A DNA stretch of 6,830 nt from JADKFD01 sp964561825 (GCA_964561825.1 CAZLSB010000223.1:1-6830); one strand, 5' to 3'; numbered from the stretch's first letter, positions 1 to 6,816 are shown. The notes: generated from the sequence alone by a model not told the origin. Numbers and translations are program-made.

Positions 1-40
1 AGCGCGCCCAATCCGGCGAGCAAAAAGTTCAAGTTATTGA

Positions 41-442
41 CGAACGAGCCCTAAGACCAACGGTGTCGGATTCGTTAACGGCGCCAATCTGGTCGACTAC
101 CAAATTGTCGTGTCGAATGCCGGGCCTGCGCCCGTGGCCGGGGCAAGGGGCAAGGATCCGCTGACCGCTGATTTCACTTCCGGCATCTGGCAGTGTGTCG
201 CGCAGGGCCAAGCGTATTGCCCGACCGATGGCATAGGTGGCATCGACACCCGCGTCGACCTGCCAATCGCCAGCTCCGTCACGTTCACGTTCAGCGTTCT
301 GCCCACGCAAGGACCGGAATTGCCGATCTCCAACGTGGTTTCGGTGACGCCGCCAGCCGGGATCAGTGATTCGAATTTGGCTAACAACGTCGCCAGTGAC
401 GGTCCCGATATCCGTGGCATCTTCCGCGATGGTTTCGAATGA
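41..442 (+). CDS. C-terminal fragment of a DUF11-repeat secreted or surface protein, 5' end broken
   Basis: This frame reads as the last DUF11 (bacterial Ig-like) repeat of a longer exported protein. The typical strand motif DYQIVVSNAGPAPVAGA lies at 95-145, a W-x-C segment (GIWQCVAQGQAYC) follows, then VTFTFSV and an ending like PPAGISDSNLANN. Such repeats stack into stalks outside the cell. The protein ends with GIFRDGFE (416-439), a tail I recall on many exported proteins of Lysobacterales. In the same frame a TGA stands at 38-40, yet homology-like sequence begins by about 53. The only in-frame start codon is a GTG at 110, in the middle of the DUF11 motif and without a visible ribosome binding site. 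I therefore read this as the tail of a larger gene whose frame is shifted or interrupted at about 35-55, by mutation or sequencing error. A real 110-residue protein starting at 110 is less likely. Confidence 0.7.
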   Translation, partial: RTSPKTNGVGFVNGANLVDYQIVVSNAGPAPVAGARGKDPLTADFTSGIWQCVAQGQAYCPTDGIGGIDTRVDLPIASSVTFTFSVLPTQGPELPISNVVSVTPPAGISDSNLANNVASDGPDIRGIFRDGFE

Positions 443-534
443 GCGACGGTTCTACCTTGCTCGCGAACGTACGCCTAACGCGTGTTGCGATTAGTCAGTT
501 AGAATTTTGTTTTTCTAATTGCGTGGGTGCGTTG

Positions 535-1431
535 ATGAAGCTCTGCTGGACTGTGCTCCTCTGTTTTGCCACCTTGGGCGGCGCTTCTGGGCTTGGCGCC
601 CAAGCGCCCGAAGCCAACCTTGATGCCACCAAGCGTAAGCTGGATGCGGCCAAGCAGGCGCAGGCCGAGCAGGCACGCATGGCGACTTTAGTGCTCCGCT
701 CAGATGCCGATTGTCGATTGAGCATCAACGGTGAGGACCAGGGCGTGCTCAACGCCGGCCAGGTCAAGGCGGTCAAGCTCATCCCCGGCGAACAGCTGGT
801 TGACTGCACCAGCACCGAATTTGACAGCGCGCGCCTGAGTACAGTGAAAACGGCCACCGTCGGCACCCAGAGCGTGGTGATGCTGGAGCTGGCCGCTAGC
901 GTCAGCGTAGAACGCGCAGCGCGTGAGGCTGCGCAGCGCGAGGCAGCGGAGCGGGAGCGCTTGGCTGCAGAGCAGAGCCGGCAAGGGGAAGAACGGCAGG
1001 CGGAAGAACAGCAAAGGCAAGCAGCCGCGATTGAAAAGCGGCGCGCGGCCTTGCAGGTGCGTTTTGTGGCGAAGCGCGGCACCGTTCGTGACAAAGAGAC
1101 CGGGCTGGTCTGGGCCGCTCGCGACAATGGCAGCGATATCAACTGGAACCAAGCTCGGGGCTACTGTGCGGGATTGCGCGGGAAATGGGAGTTGCCGACC
1201 GTGCTGGAGTTGCAGGGCTTATATGACCCGACCGCCATTCTGACGCAATCGTGTTCGTCGAGTACCTGCGAGGTCACGCCGTTGATTCGATTGTCGAGTT
1301 TTTGGTTCTGGAGTCAGCAGTCCATTGATACCTTACAGGCGTGGAGCGTGTACCTCGACAGTGGCCGTCGCTACTCCGGCCTTATCGGCGACGCCACCGA
1401 CCAGCGCGCCTTGTGTGTTCAGCGTTCCTGA
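535..1431 (+). CDS. Exported protein with coiled coil and C-terminal Lcl_C (DUF1566) domain
   Basis: This is a predicted periplasmic or surface protein of 298 residues. Residues 1-24 form a signal peptide: a short basic start, a hydrophobic core (CWTVLLCFATLGG) and an AQA cleavage site. Residues 50-118 look like a small beta domain of PEGA type, with SDADCRLSINGEDQG and LIPGEQLVDC. Residues 123-173 are dense in Glu, Arg, Gln and Ala and should form a coiled coil. Residues 181-297 match the Lcl_C/DUF1566 pattern: VRDKETGLVWAARDNG, INWNQARGYCAGL, KWELPTVLELQGLYD, FWFWSQQ, AWSVYLDSGR and ALCVQ. Lcl_C domains occur in adhesins such as Legionella Lcl and in many uncharacterised exported proteins, so binding or adhesion is only a guess. 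Six cysteines remain after cleavage and could form disulfides. An earlier in-frame ATG at 439 overlaps the previous stop (ATGA), but its 32 extra residues would bury the signal peptide, so 535 is preferred. The ribosome binding site is weak. Confidence 0.85.
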   Translation: MKLCWTVLLCFATLGGASGLGAQAPEANLDATKRKLDAAKQAQAEQARMATLVLRSDADCRLSINGEDQGVLNAGQVKAVKLIPGEQLVDCTSTEFDSARLSTVKTATVGTQSVVMLELAASVSVERAAREAAQREAAERERLAAEQSRQGEERQAEEQQRQAAAIEKRRAALQVRFVAKRGTVRDKETGLVWAARDNGSDINWNQARGYCAGLRGKWELPTVLELQGLYDPTAILTQSCSSSTCEVTPLIRLSSFWFWSQQSIDTLQAWSVYLDSGRRYSGLIGDATDQRALCVQRS

Positions 1432-1442
1432 GCACGCTGCTG

Positions 1443-1485
1443 GCATCGATTCGCCAACGATGCGGTGCGCTTTGCTTAGCGCATC
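1443..1485. repeat. Two adjacent inverted repeats between convergent genes, possible terminator
   Basis: Two potential hairpins sit side by side in the 85-base gap between the stop of the Lcl_C gene and the stop of the degV-like gene. The first pairs GCATCG (1443-1448) with CGATGC (1458-1463) around a 9-base loop. The second pairs GGTGCGC (1464-1470) with GCGCATC (1479-1485), 7 pairs with one G-U, around an 8-base loop. Neither is followed by a clear T-run on either strand. A bidirectional terminator is suggested by position only. Confidence 0.3.
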
Positions 1486-1516
1486 CTGCTCGGGCTGCCG
1501 GTGTCGGTGGCCCAAC

Positions 1517-2464
1517 TCAACTTAAGGCATCAACGTTGCCGATCGGTGCACGGGTCGCCGTGAAGGCGACCGACAGCGAGCCCGGGCCGACATTGGCCAC
1601 GCCGGTGATGCCCATGGTGGATGTCAGCATGCGCACGTCGAAACGCTGGCAAGCGGACTGCAGATCGCGAAAGGGGGCGAGTTGCTGCAATTCCTGCACC
1701 GGGCCACCGTAAACCACGCTAATCAAGGGCACCTGCAAGCCCTCGCCGATCGCCAGCTTGGCTGCCTCGACTACTCGGGCAACGCTGCGTTCGAAGCCGC
1801 GAATACGCTCGACTGGGCCGGTACGGCCCTGATGACAGAGCACGATCGGCTTGATGTCGAGCGCCGTGCCGAGCGCGTAGCTAAAGAAGCTAACGCTGGC
1901 ATCGCCCTTCAATCGCGCCCGCGCCCGCACCGTTTTAAGGTCTGCCGGCACGTTGTAGCAGTACACCGTCGGGATGAAGGCCTGCAGCCGCTGCGCGGTG
2001 CTCGCAAGATCCATAGTCTTCAACCATTCGGCAGCCTGGGCAGCAACCAGCGCATGACCGGCAAACAGCTGCTGGCTGTCCACCGCGGCAAAGGCCAGCG
2101 GCGGCAAGTTGCGCACCTTGCGGCCCGACTTCAGCGCCGGCGGCAGGCTGTCGAAGGCCTGTTTGGCGCTCTGCAGTACCGGCGAACGGGAGGCGGCGAT
2201 GCCGACAAACAGCAGGTGATCGTGGTGCTCGGTCAGCGCCAGCAGCCGCTCGCGGGCGGCACCCGCAGAAATTGGGTGTGTCTGCGCCAGACCCGGCTCG
2301 AAATGCGCGTAGAACTCGGCAGTCGCAGCATCGTCCCGCAGGTCCAGGGTCGTGTTGCCGCCACAAATCACCTCGATCGGCCAGACCCCGATGCCCAGGC
2401 GCTTAAAATCCTGTGTGGACAGGTCGCAACCCGCATCAGCCACCACTCCGCGCCGAATTTCCAT
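1517..2464 (-). CDS. Divergent DegV-family (fatty-acid-binding) protein
   Basis: This is a cytoplasmic protein of 315 residues, somewhat longer than the usual 280-290 of the family. DegV/FakB proteins bind a fatty acid; in Gram-positive bacteria FakB presents it to the kinase FakA. The fold signature is visible in order: VVADAGCDLS at residues 7-16 (canonical V-DS-x-DLP), GIGVWPIEV (24-32), FYAHFE then QTHPIS (51-66, canonical TSQPS), VGIAASRSPVLQSA (87-100, canonical ISS-x-LSGTYQSA), AAVDSQQLFAGHALVAAQAA (126-145), LGTALDIKPIV (198-208) and VANVGPGSLSVAF (289-301, canonical tHxGPG). The lipid-contacting positions are altered: the SSxLSGT loop is lost and the usual His near residue 291 is Asn. 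The start at 2464 is chosen because GGGAGTGAGG precedes the ATG at good spacing. The frame stays open upstream to 2659, but that Arg-rich stretch does not look like protein. No FakA-like kinase is in the window. Confidence 0.85.
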   Translation of the reverse strand: MEIRRGVVADAGCDLSTQDFKRLGIGVWPIEVICGGNTTLDLRDDAATAEFYAHFEPGLAQTHPISAGAARERLLALTEHHDHLLFVGIAASRSPVLQSAKQAFDSLPPALKSGRKVRNLPPLAFAAVDSQQLFAGHALVAAQAAEWLKTMDLASTAQRLQAFIPTVYCYNVPADLKTVRARARLKGDASVSFFSYALGTALDIKPIVLCHQGRTGPVERIRGFERSVARVVEAAKLAIGEGLQVPLISVVYGGPVQELQQLAPFRDLQSACQRFDVRMLTSTMGITGVANVGPGSLSVAFTATRAPIGNVDALS

Positions 2465-2467
2465 TTG

Positions 2468-2477
2468 CCTCACTCCC
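2468..2477 (-). promoter_or_regulatory. Ribosome binding site fixing the start of the degV-like gene
   Basis: Read on the minus strand, GGGAGTGAGG lies a few bases before the ATG at 2464. It offers a GGAG core about 8 bases from the start codon and a second GAGG core nearer to it. This supports the 315-residue form over the 380-residue open frame that begins at 2659. Confidence 0.6.
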
Positions 2478-2534
2478 GAATCGACTGACTGTCGTGCGTT
2501 ATGACCGCGAGTTTGCACATGGCCAGCGGCACTG

Positions 2535-2560
2535 CAGGGGCTGGAAATCCAACGCCCCTG
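2535..2560. repeat. Perfect 7-bp GC-rich inverted repeat upstream of the degV-like gene
   Basis: CAGGGGC (2535-2541) pairs perfectly with GCCCCTG (2554-2560), and a flanking G-T wobble could make the stem 8 pairs. The 12-base loop holds a second short palindrome, TGGA-AA-TCCA. It sits about 70-95 bases upstream of the degV-like start and about 165 bases beyond the stop of the preceding minus-strand gene. No T-run follows on either strand, so it may be an operator or a 5' leader structure rather than a terminator. Apart from this, I see nothing convincing in the 260-base gap between the two genes. Confidence 0.4.
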
Positions 2561-2724
2561 TTTGCCCGAGTCTACCTTGCGAGTCCACTCCGTCAAGCGG
2601 GAAGCGCCGGCCAGATCAATCCTGCTCCACCCAGGGCAAGCGCGGATACGCCGGGGCAAGCCGAGGAGGCGCCCAATATCCTTCTGCTCAGGGGTGACCC
2701 GCTAGTTAGAATTGGCAAAGCCCA

Positions 2725-3267
2725 TTAGAACTCCGCTTCTTTGGGTTTGGCGTAGCCGCTGGCGACCCAGGCGCTGGCGATATCGTGGTTGAAGCGATAG
2801 TTGGCGGCGACCCGAATGCGCGCCAGTTCTACGCCGTCATCAGCGATTGCGCTGAGTTCGGCGTACGGGCTGCCTTCGTCCGGCACGATGTCTAAATTGA
2901 CACGGATGCGGCCGCGGCCACTGGCCACCTTGGTACTTTTGTGCAGGTCGGCGTAGGCTTGTTGTTGATGGCGGCGGATCACTTCCGACGCCGTTTTGAC
3001 TAGCGTGGCAAAGGCTGCTGAATCCAGTGGTTTGGGATTTTTCTTATCGCGACCCATCGTCCACGGGCCAACCAAGGCCGGCTCGCTTTGGCCATCCAAG
3101 GTCATCGCTACCGCCCAACCTTCGTCATCTTCGTTCTTGATGACTTTGGCGGTCCAGCCATCGTCCATCCACAAACGATCTTGCTGAACCGGGCCACTGG
3201 CTGCCGGGTTGGCAGTGGGCTCGGTTGGGGCAGGCGGCAGCGGTGCGGCAGATCGACGTTTGGCCAT
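2725..3267 (-). CDS. Hypothetical protein, 180 residues, unrecognised
   Basis: I do not recognise this protein. It has no signal peptide or membrane segment and is probably cytoplasmic. A basic start (MAKRRS) is followed by a Pro/Ala-rich, probably disordered linker (residues 7-28). A compact domain then runs from about residue 31 to 175 and contains WMDDGWTAKVIKNEDDEGWAVAM, split here as residues 33-43 and 44-55, then LVGPWTMGRDKKNPKPL (65-81), an amphipathic helix (83-112), a strand pair around IRVNLDIVPDE (121-131), and a Tyr/Trp-containing end near residues 157-172. The ATG at 3267 is chosen. The same frame can begin at a TTG at 3285, six codons earlier. Neither start has a strong Shine-Dalgarno sequence. 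It is co-directional with the SNF2 gene but separated from it by 286 bases containing a REPIN, so co-transcription is doubtful. Codon-like composition resembles its neighbours, which supports a real gene. Confidence 0.75.
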   Translation of the reverse strand: MAKRRSAAPLPPAPTEPTANPAASGPVQQDRLWMDDGWTAKVIKNEDDEGWAVAMTLDGQSEPALVGPWTMGRDKKNPKPLDSAAFATLVKTASEVIRRHQQQAYADLHKSTKVASGRGRIRVNLDIVPDEGSPYAELSAIADDGVELARIRVAANYRFNHDIASAWVASGYAKPKEAEF

Positions 3268-3296
3268 GGGCTCGAAGGTGTGCAAAGTGGCGCACT

Positions 3297-3309
3297 ACAC
3301 TAACAGTGT
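3297..3309. repeat. Small inverted repeat upstream of the hypothetical gene
   Basis: ACACT (3297-3301) and AGTGT (3305-3309) form a perfect 5-bp inverted repeat with a 3-base spacer, about 30 bases upstream of the ATG at 3267. On the minus strand a TTGCAA lies just upstream of it and could be a -35-like element, but no matching -10 is evident. The position fits a small operator; the length is compatible with chance. Confidence 0.2.
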
Positions 3310-3408
3310 CTTGCAAGCTCGCGTCGCGATAGGGGCGCTGTTCGTGTCGTTTGGTGAGAGTCCCGGTCGCCCCTGTCGGTGCGCTTATTCGCGCAGCAAA
3401 CCTCAAAG

Positions 3409-3485
3409 TCGTAGGTCACGTTGCCCGTAGGGCTACGTGACGGTGCGCCGATGTCACGTAGGCCTGCGGCCAACGTGACCTACGA
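3409..3485. repeat. REPIN-like element: two GTAG-headed REP hairpins in inverted orientation
   Basis: Two 33-base arms (3409-3441 and 3453-3485) are inverted copies of each other with three mismatches, separated by an 11-base spacer. Each arm is itself a REP-type unit: a GTAG head (3411-3414; CTAC at 3480-3483 for the inverted copy) followed by a 27-base imperfect hairpin. Arm 1 pairs GTCACGT (3415-3421) with ACGTGAC (3435-3441), has a T-T mismatch, and then pairs GCCC with GGGC around a GTA loop. Arm 2 has the same outer stem (3453-3459 with 3473-3479), an A-A mismatch, then GGCC with GGCC around TGC. A GTAG head plus hairpin is the known form of REPs mobilised by RAYT (TnpA-REP, IS200-like tyrosine) transposases, and an inverted pair is a REPIN. 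Compensating changes in the inner stems keep both hairpins paired. It lies 68 bases past the SNF2 stop and may also stabilise or end that transcript. Confidence 0.8.
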
Positions 3486-3553
3486 ATCGGTCTCCCCCAT
3501 TTTACAGGGAAAGCGTCAGCGCTCGGCGCCCACAGGAGCCGGGTCTCAGTCGC

Positions 3554-6500
3554 TCAATCCAACAACGCCAACCAATCATCGGCGCCTAAGCTTGCCGCTA
3601 GGCTCTGGCCCGAATCGTCAAACAACGCGTCGGCTAACTCTTTCTTGCGCGCTTGCAGGGCCAAGATGCGTTCTTCCACGGTATCACTGGCGATCAATCG
3701 GTACACAAACACCGGTTTGTCTTGGCCGATGCGATGCGCGCGGTCGGTGGCCTGCGCTTCAACCGCTGGATTCCACCAGGGATCGTAGTGAATGACGGTG
3801 TCGGCGCGGGTCAGATTCAAACCAAATCCGCCGGCGCGCAGACTGATCAAAAACACCGGCACTTCGCCGCGTTGAAAGCGTTGCACCGGTGTGGCGCGAT
3901 CATCCGTTTGCCCAGTGAGTTTGACGTAACGAATGCGCTCAGCGGCCAGTTCAGCTTCGATCAGTTCCAGCATGCTGGTGAACTGACTAAACACCAGGAT
4001 GCGCCGGCCGGCGGCGATCAACTCGTGCAGCATGTCCATCAGATAGTCGAGCTTGGCCGAATTTGCACCGCGCGCGCGGCCCTGCGCAATCAGCCGCGGA
4101 TCGCAACAAATTTGCCGCAGCCGCATCAGGCCTTCCAGCACGCGTATGCGGTTGCGATCAAATGTGCGCGCGGCGATATAACCGCGGATTTCCTCGGCGT
4201 AGCTGGCACGCAAGGTGTCATACAGATCGCGTTGGCGGCCTTCGAGGGCAATGCTGCGCGTGACTTCGGTTTTTTCCGGCAGATCGGCGACCACTTGATC
4301 TTTGGTGCGCCTCAGCAGAAACGGTCGGATACGGCGACGCAAGCGTTCACGGGTTTCTTGATCGCGCCCGTTTTCGATGGGCTTGCGGAAGTTGCGGGTG
4401 AAATCGGCCTTTGAACCCAGCAAACCGGGCAGCAGAAAATCAAATTGCGCCCACAGCTCTCCCATGTGATTTTCCAGCGGCGTGCCGGTCAGGCAAATGC
4501 GTTGATGCGCGCTAAGTTTGCGCGCTGCGCGTGCTGCCAAGGTGGCCGGATTTTTGACCATTTGCGATTCATCCAGCACCACGATGTTCCACGGCTGTGC
4601 GGCCAATAACTCGGCATCGCGTGCCAAAACCGGATAAGTGGTCAGCACCAGATCCGCCTGATCCACTGATTTGCGATGTTTTTTGCGATCGGGGCCGGCC
4701 AAAGTCAACTGCCGCAAACTGGGTGCAAAACGCGCAGCTTCGGCGGCCCAGTTGGGCAACACGCTCTTCGGACAGACCACCAAACTCGGAAATTGGCTGC
4801 GGCCCGCCTGCTGTTCGCCGACCAGATAGGCCAAGGTCTGCACGGTTTTGCCCAAACCCATATCATCGGCCAAAATGCCCGACAAACCCGATTCACCCAA
4901 GAAGCGTAACCACGACAAACCTTCCACTTGATACGGTCGCAATTGCGCGTTTAGCGCCAGTGGCACCGGCGTCGCTGGCATGCCCACAAAACGGCTGAGT
5001 TTTTCAGCCAACTCGCGCACCGCGCCGCTGCCAGGCCACATGCGTTTGCCGGCCGCCAGCTCGTTTTCCAGCTCAATCAGCACCGCCGCGCGCGCGCGCG
5101 GCAAGTTCAGCCGGCGCTGATCGACCGCACCGGCTTCGCCCAATTCGTTCAGCGTATCCAGAATGAAGCGCAAGCGACCTGCGGCGATCGGCAGGCGGCG
5201 CTCACCGGGCAACATCAGCGCGACAATGGCATCGGCTGCGCTGGGCAGATCATTGAATCGACCGTCGCGCAGACCTTCGCGCAGCGTGGGCAAAAGATTG
5301 ATCCGTTCACCGTCGACCTCAATCCCCAGCTCTACGGTCAGCGCACTGTGCAGATCGTCCTGTTCCACTTCGCCATAGAAACGGTATTCGGCATCGATCA
5401 ACTTCAGCGGGAAACGCGGACCGTATTCCAGGCGCCAGCCCTCGCTGCGCAAGCGTGGCAACATCACATAACAAAACTCGTTGAGCGTTTGCGGATCGCC
5501 GTCGGCGTTAATCACCCAATCACTTTGCTGCAAGCCCGGGTGTTCGATGTGCGCATGCCGATTGGAAATCAGGCCGAGCTGCTTGAGGCGCGTCGCCAGT
5601 TGCCGTTCCACACCACGATCACGGCTGTACACGCACAGCTTGGCACCATCGTAAACGCAAAGTTCGCCGGCCGGATCGGCTTCGCCCACGCGCGCCGGCC
5701 CGTAGCGGAAGGACAATCGTGCGAAAGCGACCAAGCGCGCGCCGCGCCGCCCACGCGCCTCATGCGCAACCACGCTTTGGTGCAGCGTGAGGATAGGACT
5801 GGGCGCTTGCGCCAGCACGTTCTCAACGTCTATCTGCTGCGGACTTGGAAAGCGGTCGGGCAATCTGGACCGGTAACGGGTCAAAAATGCCTCGACCGCG
5901 CGCGCGGGCAATGCCGGTTGACCGATTAATTCGGTCAGCAAGTCACTGGGTAAATCGAGCGCCAAAATGCCCAGTTGGCGGCGCGCGGTATCGACATACA
6001 CCCAGCTATCACCCAGACGCAGACAGTGCGCGCCGTCAGCGCTGACCGTGAGTTGCTGGCAACCGCGAGCGTCTAGCGCCCACGACCAATCGACCGGCCG
6101 TGGCGACGCGACGGACAACACGTTTGCTGCGGTCTGCCAGCTGATCGCGCCTTCCTGCGCCAGGTTGAACAAATGATCACGCTGCGATTGCATGGGCAGC
6201 CACCAGTACTCTTGCTCAAACCAGACCGGTTTTTCCGCCGCTGCCGCGTTCAAACAATGCAGGCCATCAGCGCTCAGCGTTGCGCGCCACTCCGGTTTTA
6301 GCGTGCTCGCGCTGAGTTTGTCGAAGCGCCAGCCACTGGCTGTTGCCACAAAACGACCGAAACGCACGCCGAGCGAGTGTTGCGCGCCGAGGCTGCTCAT
6401 CACCCAGCCAATCCGCCCATCTACTGGCTGCCGCAGCAAGCCACTGGGCAAGGCCAAGGCTTGCATCCGTGCAGGTTCCACACCACCGGCCTGCAACAAC

Positions 6501-6766
6501 AGCGCCACCGCGTGTTTGCAGGCCACCTGCACTGGGCAACTGCAGTGCGATTCAATGCGCCAGCGTTCGTCGCGCAACCAAGCCCGCACATGCACCCGAT
6601 ACGGCGCTCGGCGCGACCCCCGCACCTCGCCGGTCAGCACCCGCTCTAGCCCCGCTTCTTTGCGCTCTAGCCACAGCACCCGGCCATCGCGCGCATAACG
6701 CAAACCGCGGCGCAGATCGACCTCGGAAAAACTCGTGCGTAACTGGTCAAAGCTCGGACGCCACAT
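3554..6766 (-). CDS. SWIM zinc finger SNF2-family DEAD/DEAH-box ATPase (helicase-like)
   Basis: This is a 1070-residue ATP-dependent DNA translocase of the SNF2 family in superfamily 2, expected to remodel protein-DNA complexes rather than unwind strands. An N-terminal SWIM zinc finger is seen as C75-S-C77 ... C83-K-H85. Residues 100-590 form a long, less conserved region, as in other bacterial SWIM-SNF2 proteins. The motor starts at about 603. Motif I is DDMGLGKT (634-641, Lys640), Ia is VVCPKSVLPNW (663-673), II is DESQ (732-735), III is LTGTP (759-763), IV is ILVFSQF (923-929), V is SLRAGGFGLNL (975-985), and VI is QATDRAHRIGQ (1005-1015) with arginines 1009 and 1012. All catalytic motifs are intact and the length is normal. 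The ATG at 6766 is preceded on the minus strand by AGGTGA about 10 bases away. Many bacterial members have no assigned role; repair, transcription recycling or defence cannot be told apart from sequence alone. No defence partner gene lies beside it. Confidence 0.95.
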   Translation of the reverse strand: MWRPSFDQLRTSFSEVDLRRGLRYARDGRVLWLERKEAGLERVLTGEVRGSRRAPYRVHVRAWLRDERWRIESHCSCPVQVACKHAVALLLQAGGVEPARMQALALPSGLLRQPVDGRIGWVMSSLGAQHSLGVRFGRFVATASGWRFDKLSASTLKPEWRATLSADGLHCLNAAAAEKPVWFEQEYWWLPMQSQRDHLFNLAQEGAISWQTAANVLSVASPRPVDWSWALDARGCQQLTVSADGAHCLRLGDSWVYVDTARRQLGILALDLPSDLLTELIGQPALPARAVEAFLTRYRSRLPDRFPSPQQIDVENVLAQAPSPILTLHQSVVAHEARGRRGARLVAFARLSFRYGPARVGEADPAGELCVYDGAKLCVYSRDRGVERQLATRLKQLGLISNRHAHIEHPGLQQSDWVINADGDPQTLNEFCYVMLPRLRSEGWRLEYGPRFPLKLIDAEYRFYGEVEQDDLHSALTVELGIEVDGERINLLPTLREGLRDGRFNDLPSAADAIVALMLPGERRLPIAAGRLRFILDTLNELGEAGAVDQRRLNLPRARAAVLIELENELAAGKRMWPGSGAVRELAEKLSRFVGMPATPVPLALNAQLRPYQVEGLSWLRFLGESGLSGILADDMGLGKTVQTLAYLVGEQQAGRSQFPSLVVCPKSVLPNWAAEAARFAPSLRQLTLAGPDRKKHRKSVDQADLVLTTYPVLARDAELLAAQPWNIVVLDESQMVKNPATLAARAARKLSAHQRICLTGTPLENHMGELWAQFDFLLPGLLGSKADFTRNFRKPIENGRDQETRERLRRRIRPFLLRRTKDQVVADLPEKTEVTRSIALEGRQRDLYDTLRASYAEEIRGYIAARTFDRNRIRVLEGLMRLRQICCDPRLIAQGRARGANSAKLDYLMDMLHELIAAGRRILVFSQFTSMLELIEAELAAERIRYVKLTGQTDDRATPVQRFQRGEVPVFLISLRAGGFGLNLTRADTVIHYDPWWNPAVEAQATDRAHRIGQDKPVFVYRLIASDTVEERILALQARKKELADALFDDSGQSLAASLGADDWLALLD
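5087..5100. repeat. (CG)7 dinucleotide tract inside the SNF2 gene
   Basis: Seven CG units in a row lie within the coding sequence and encode part of the Arg-Ala-Arg-Ala stretch near residues 556-560 of the SNF2 protein. A change of one unit would shift the frame before the motor domain. The tract is short for phase variation and may simply reflect Arg/Ala codons in a GC-rich genome. Confidence 0.5.
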
Positions 6767-6816
6767 GCGCTGCTAGTCACCTGGATGTGAGCAAACCGCA
6801 GAGCTTAACATCTGGG

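Noticed and set aside
500..505. TAGAAT as a -10 promoter element for the Lcl_C gene
   Set aside because: It matches five of six consensus bases, but no -35 hexamer lies at suitable spacing, so the call is too weak to list.
498..507. The 10-mer AGTTAGAATT shared with about 2704-2713
   Set aside because: Matches of this length are expected by chance in a window of this size, and the flanks do not match.
439..534. Upstream start at 439 overlapping the previous stop (ATGA), suggesting translational coupling
   Set aside because: The ATG at 535 begins a proper signal peptide. The 32 residues before it do not look like part of an exported protein, and the DNA there is AT-rich like a promoter region.
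495..1152. Open frames on the minus strand opposite the Lcl_C gene
   Set aside because: Ser/Ala/Arg-rich or Leu-rich shadow translations opposite a gene with a signal peptide and a recognisable domain.
1682..2488. Open frame of 268 codons on the plus strand opposite the degV-like gene
   Set aside because: It is the antisense shadow of a gene with clear DegV motifs. Its translation is rich in Arg, Gln and His with no domain pattern.
2465..2659. N-terminal extension of 65 residues on the degV-like protein
   Set aside because: The extension is Arg/Ser-rich and unlike the family, while a good ribosome binding site precedes the internal ATG at 2464.
3653..4414. Open frame of 253 codons on the plus strand opposite the SNF2 motor domain
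   Set aside because: It overlaps conserved helicase motifs IV-VI on the other strand, and its translation shows no protein-like pattern.
3554..6766. SNF2 gene as part of a phage defence system such as DISARM
   Set aside because: No methylase, nuclease, phospholipase or other known partner is adjacent within the window, and SWIM-SNF2 proteins are common as single genes.
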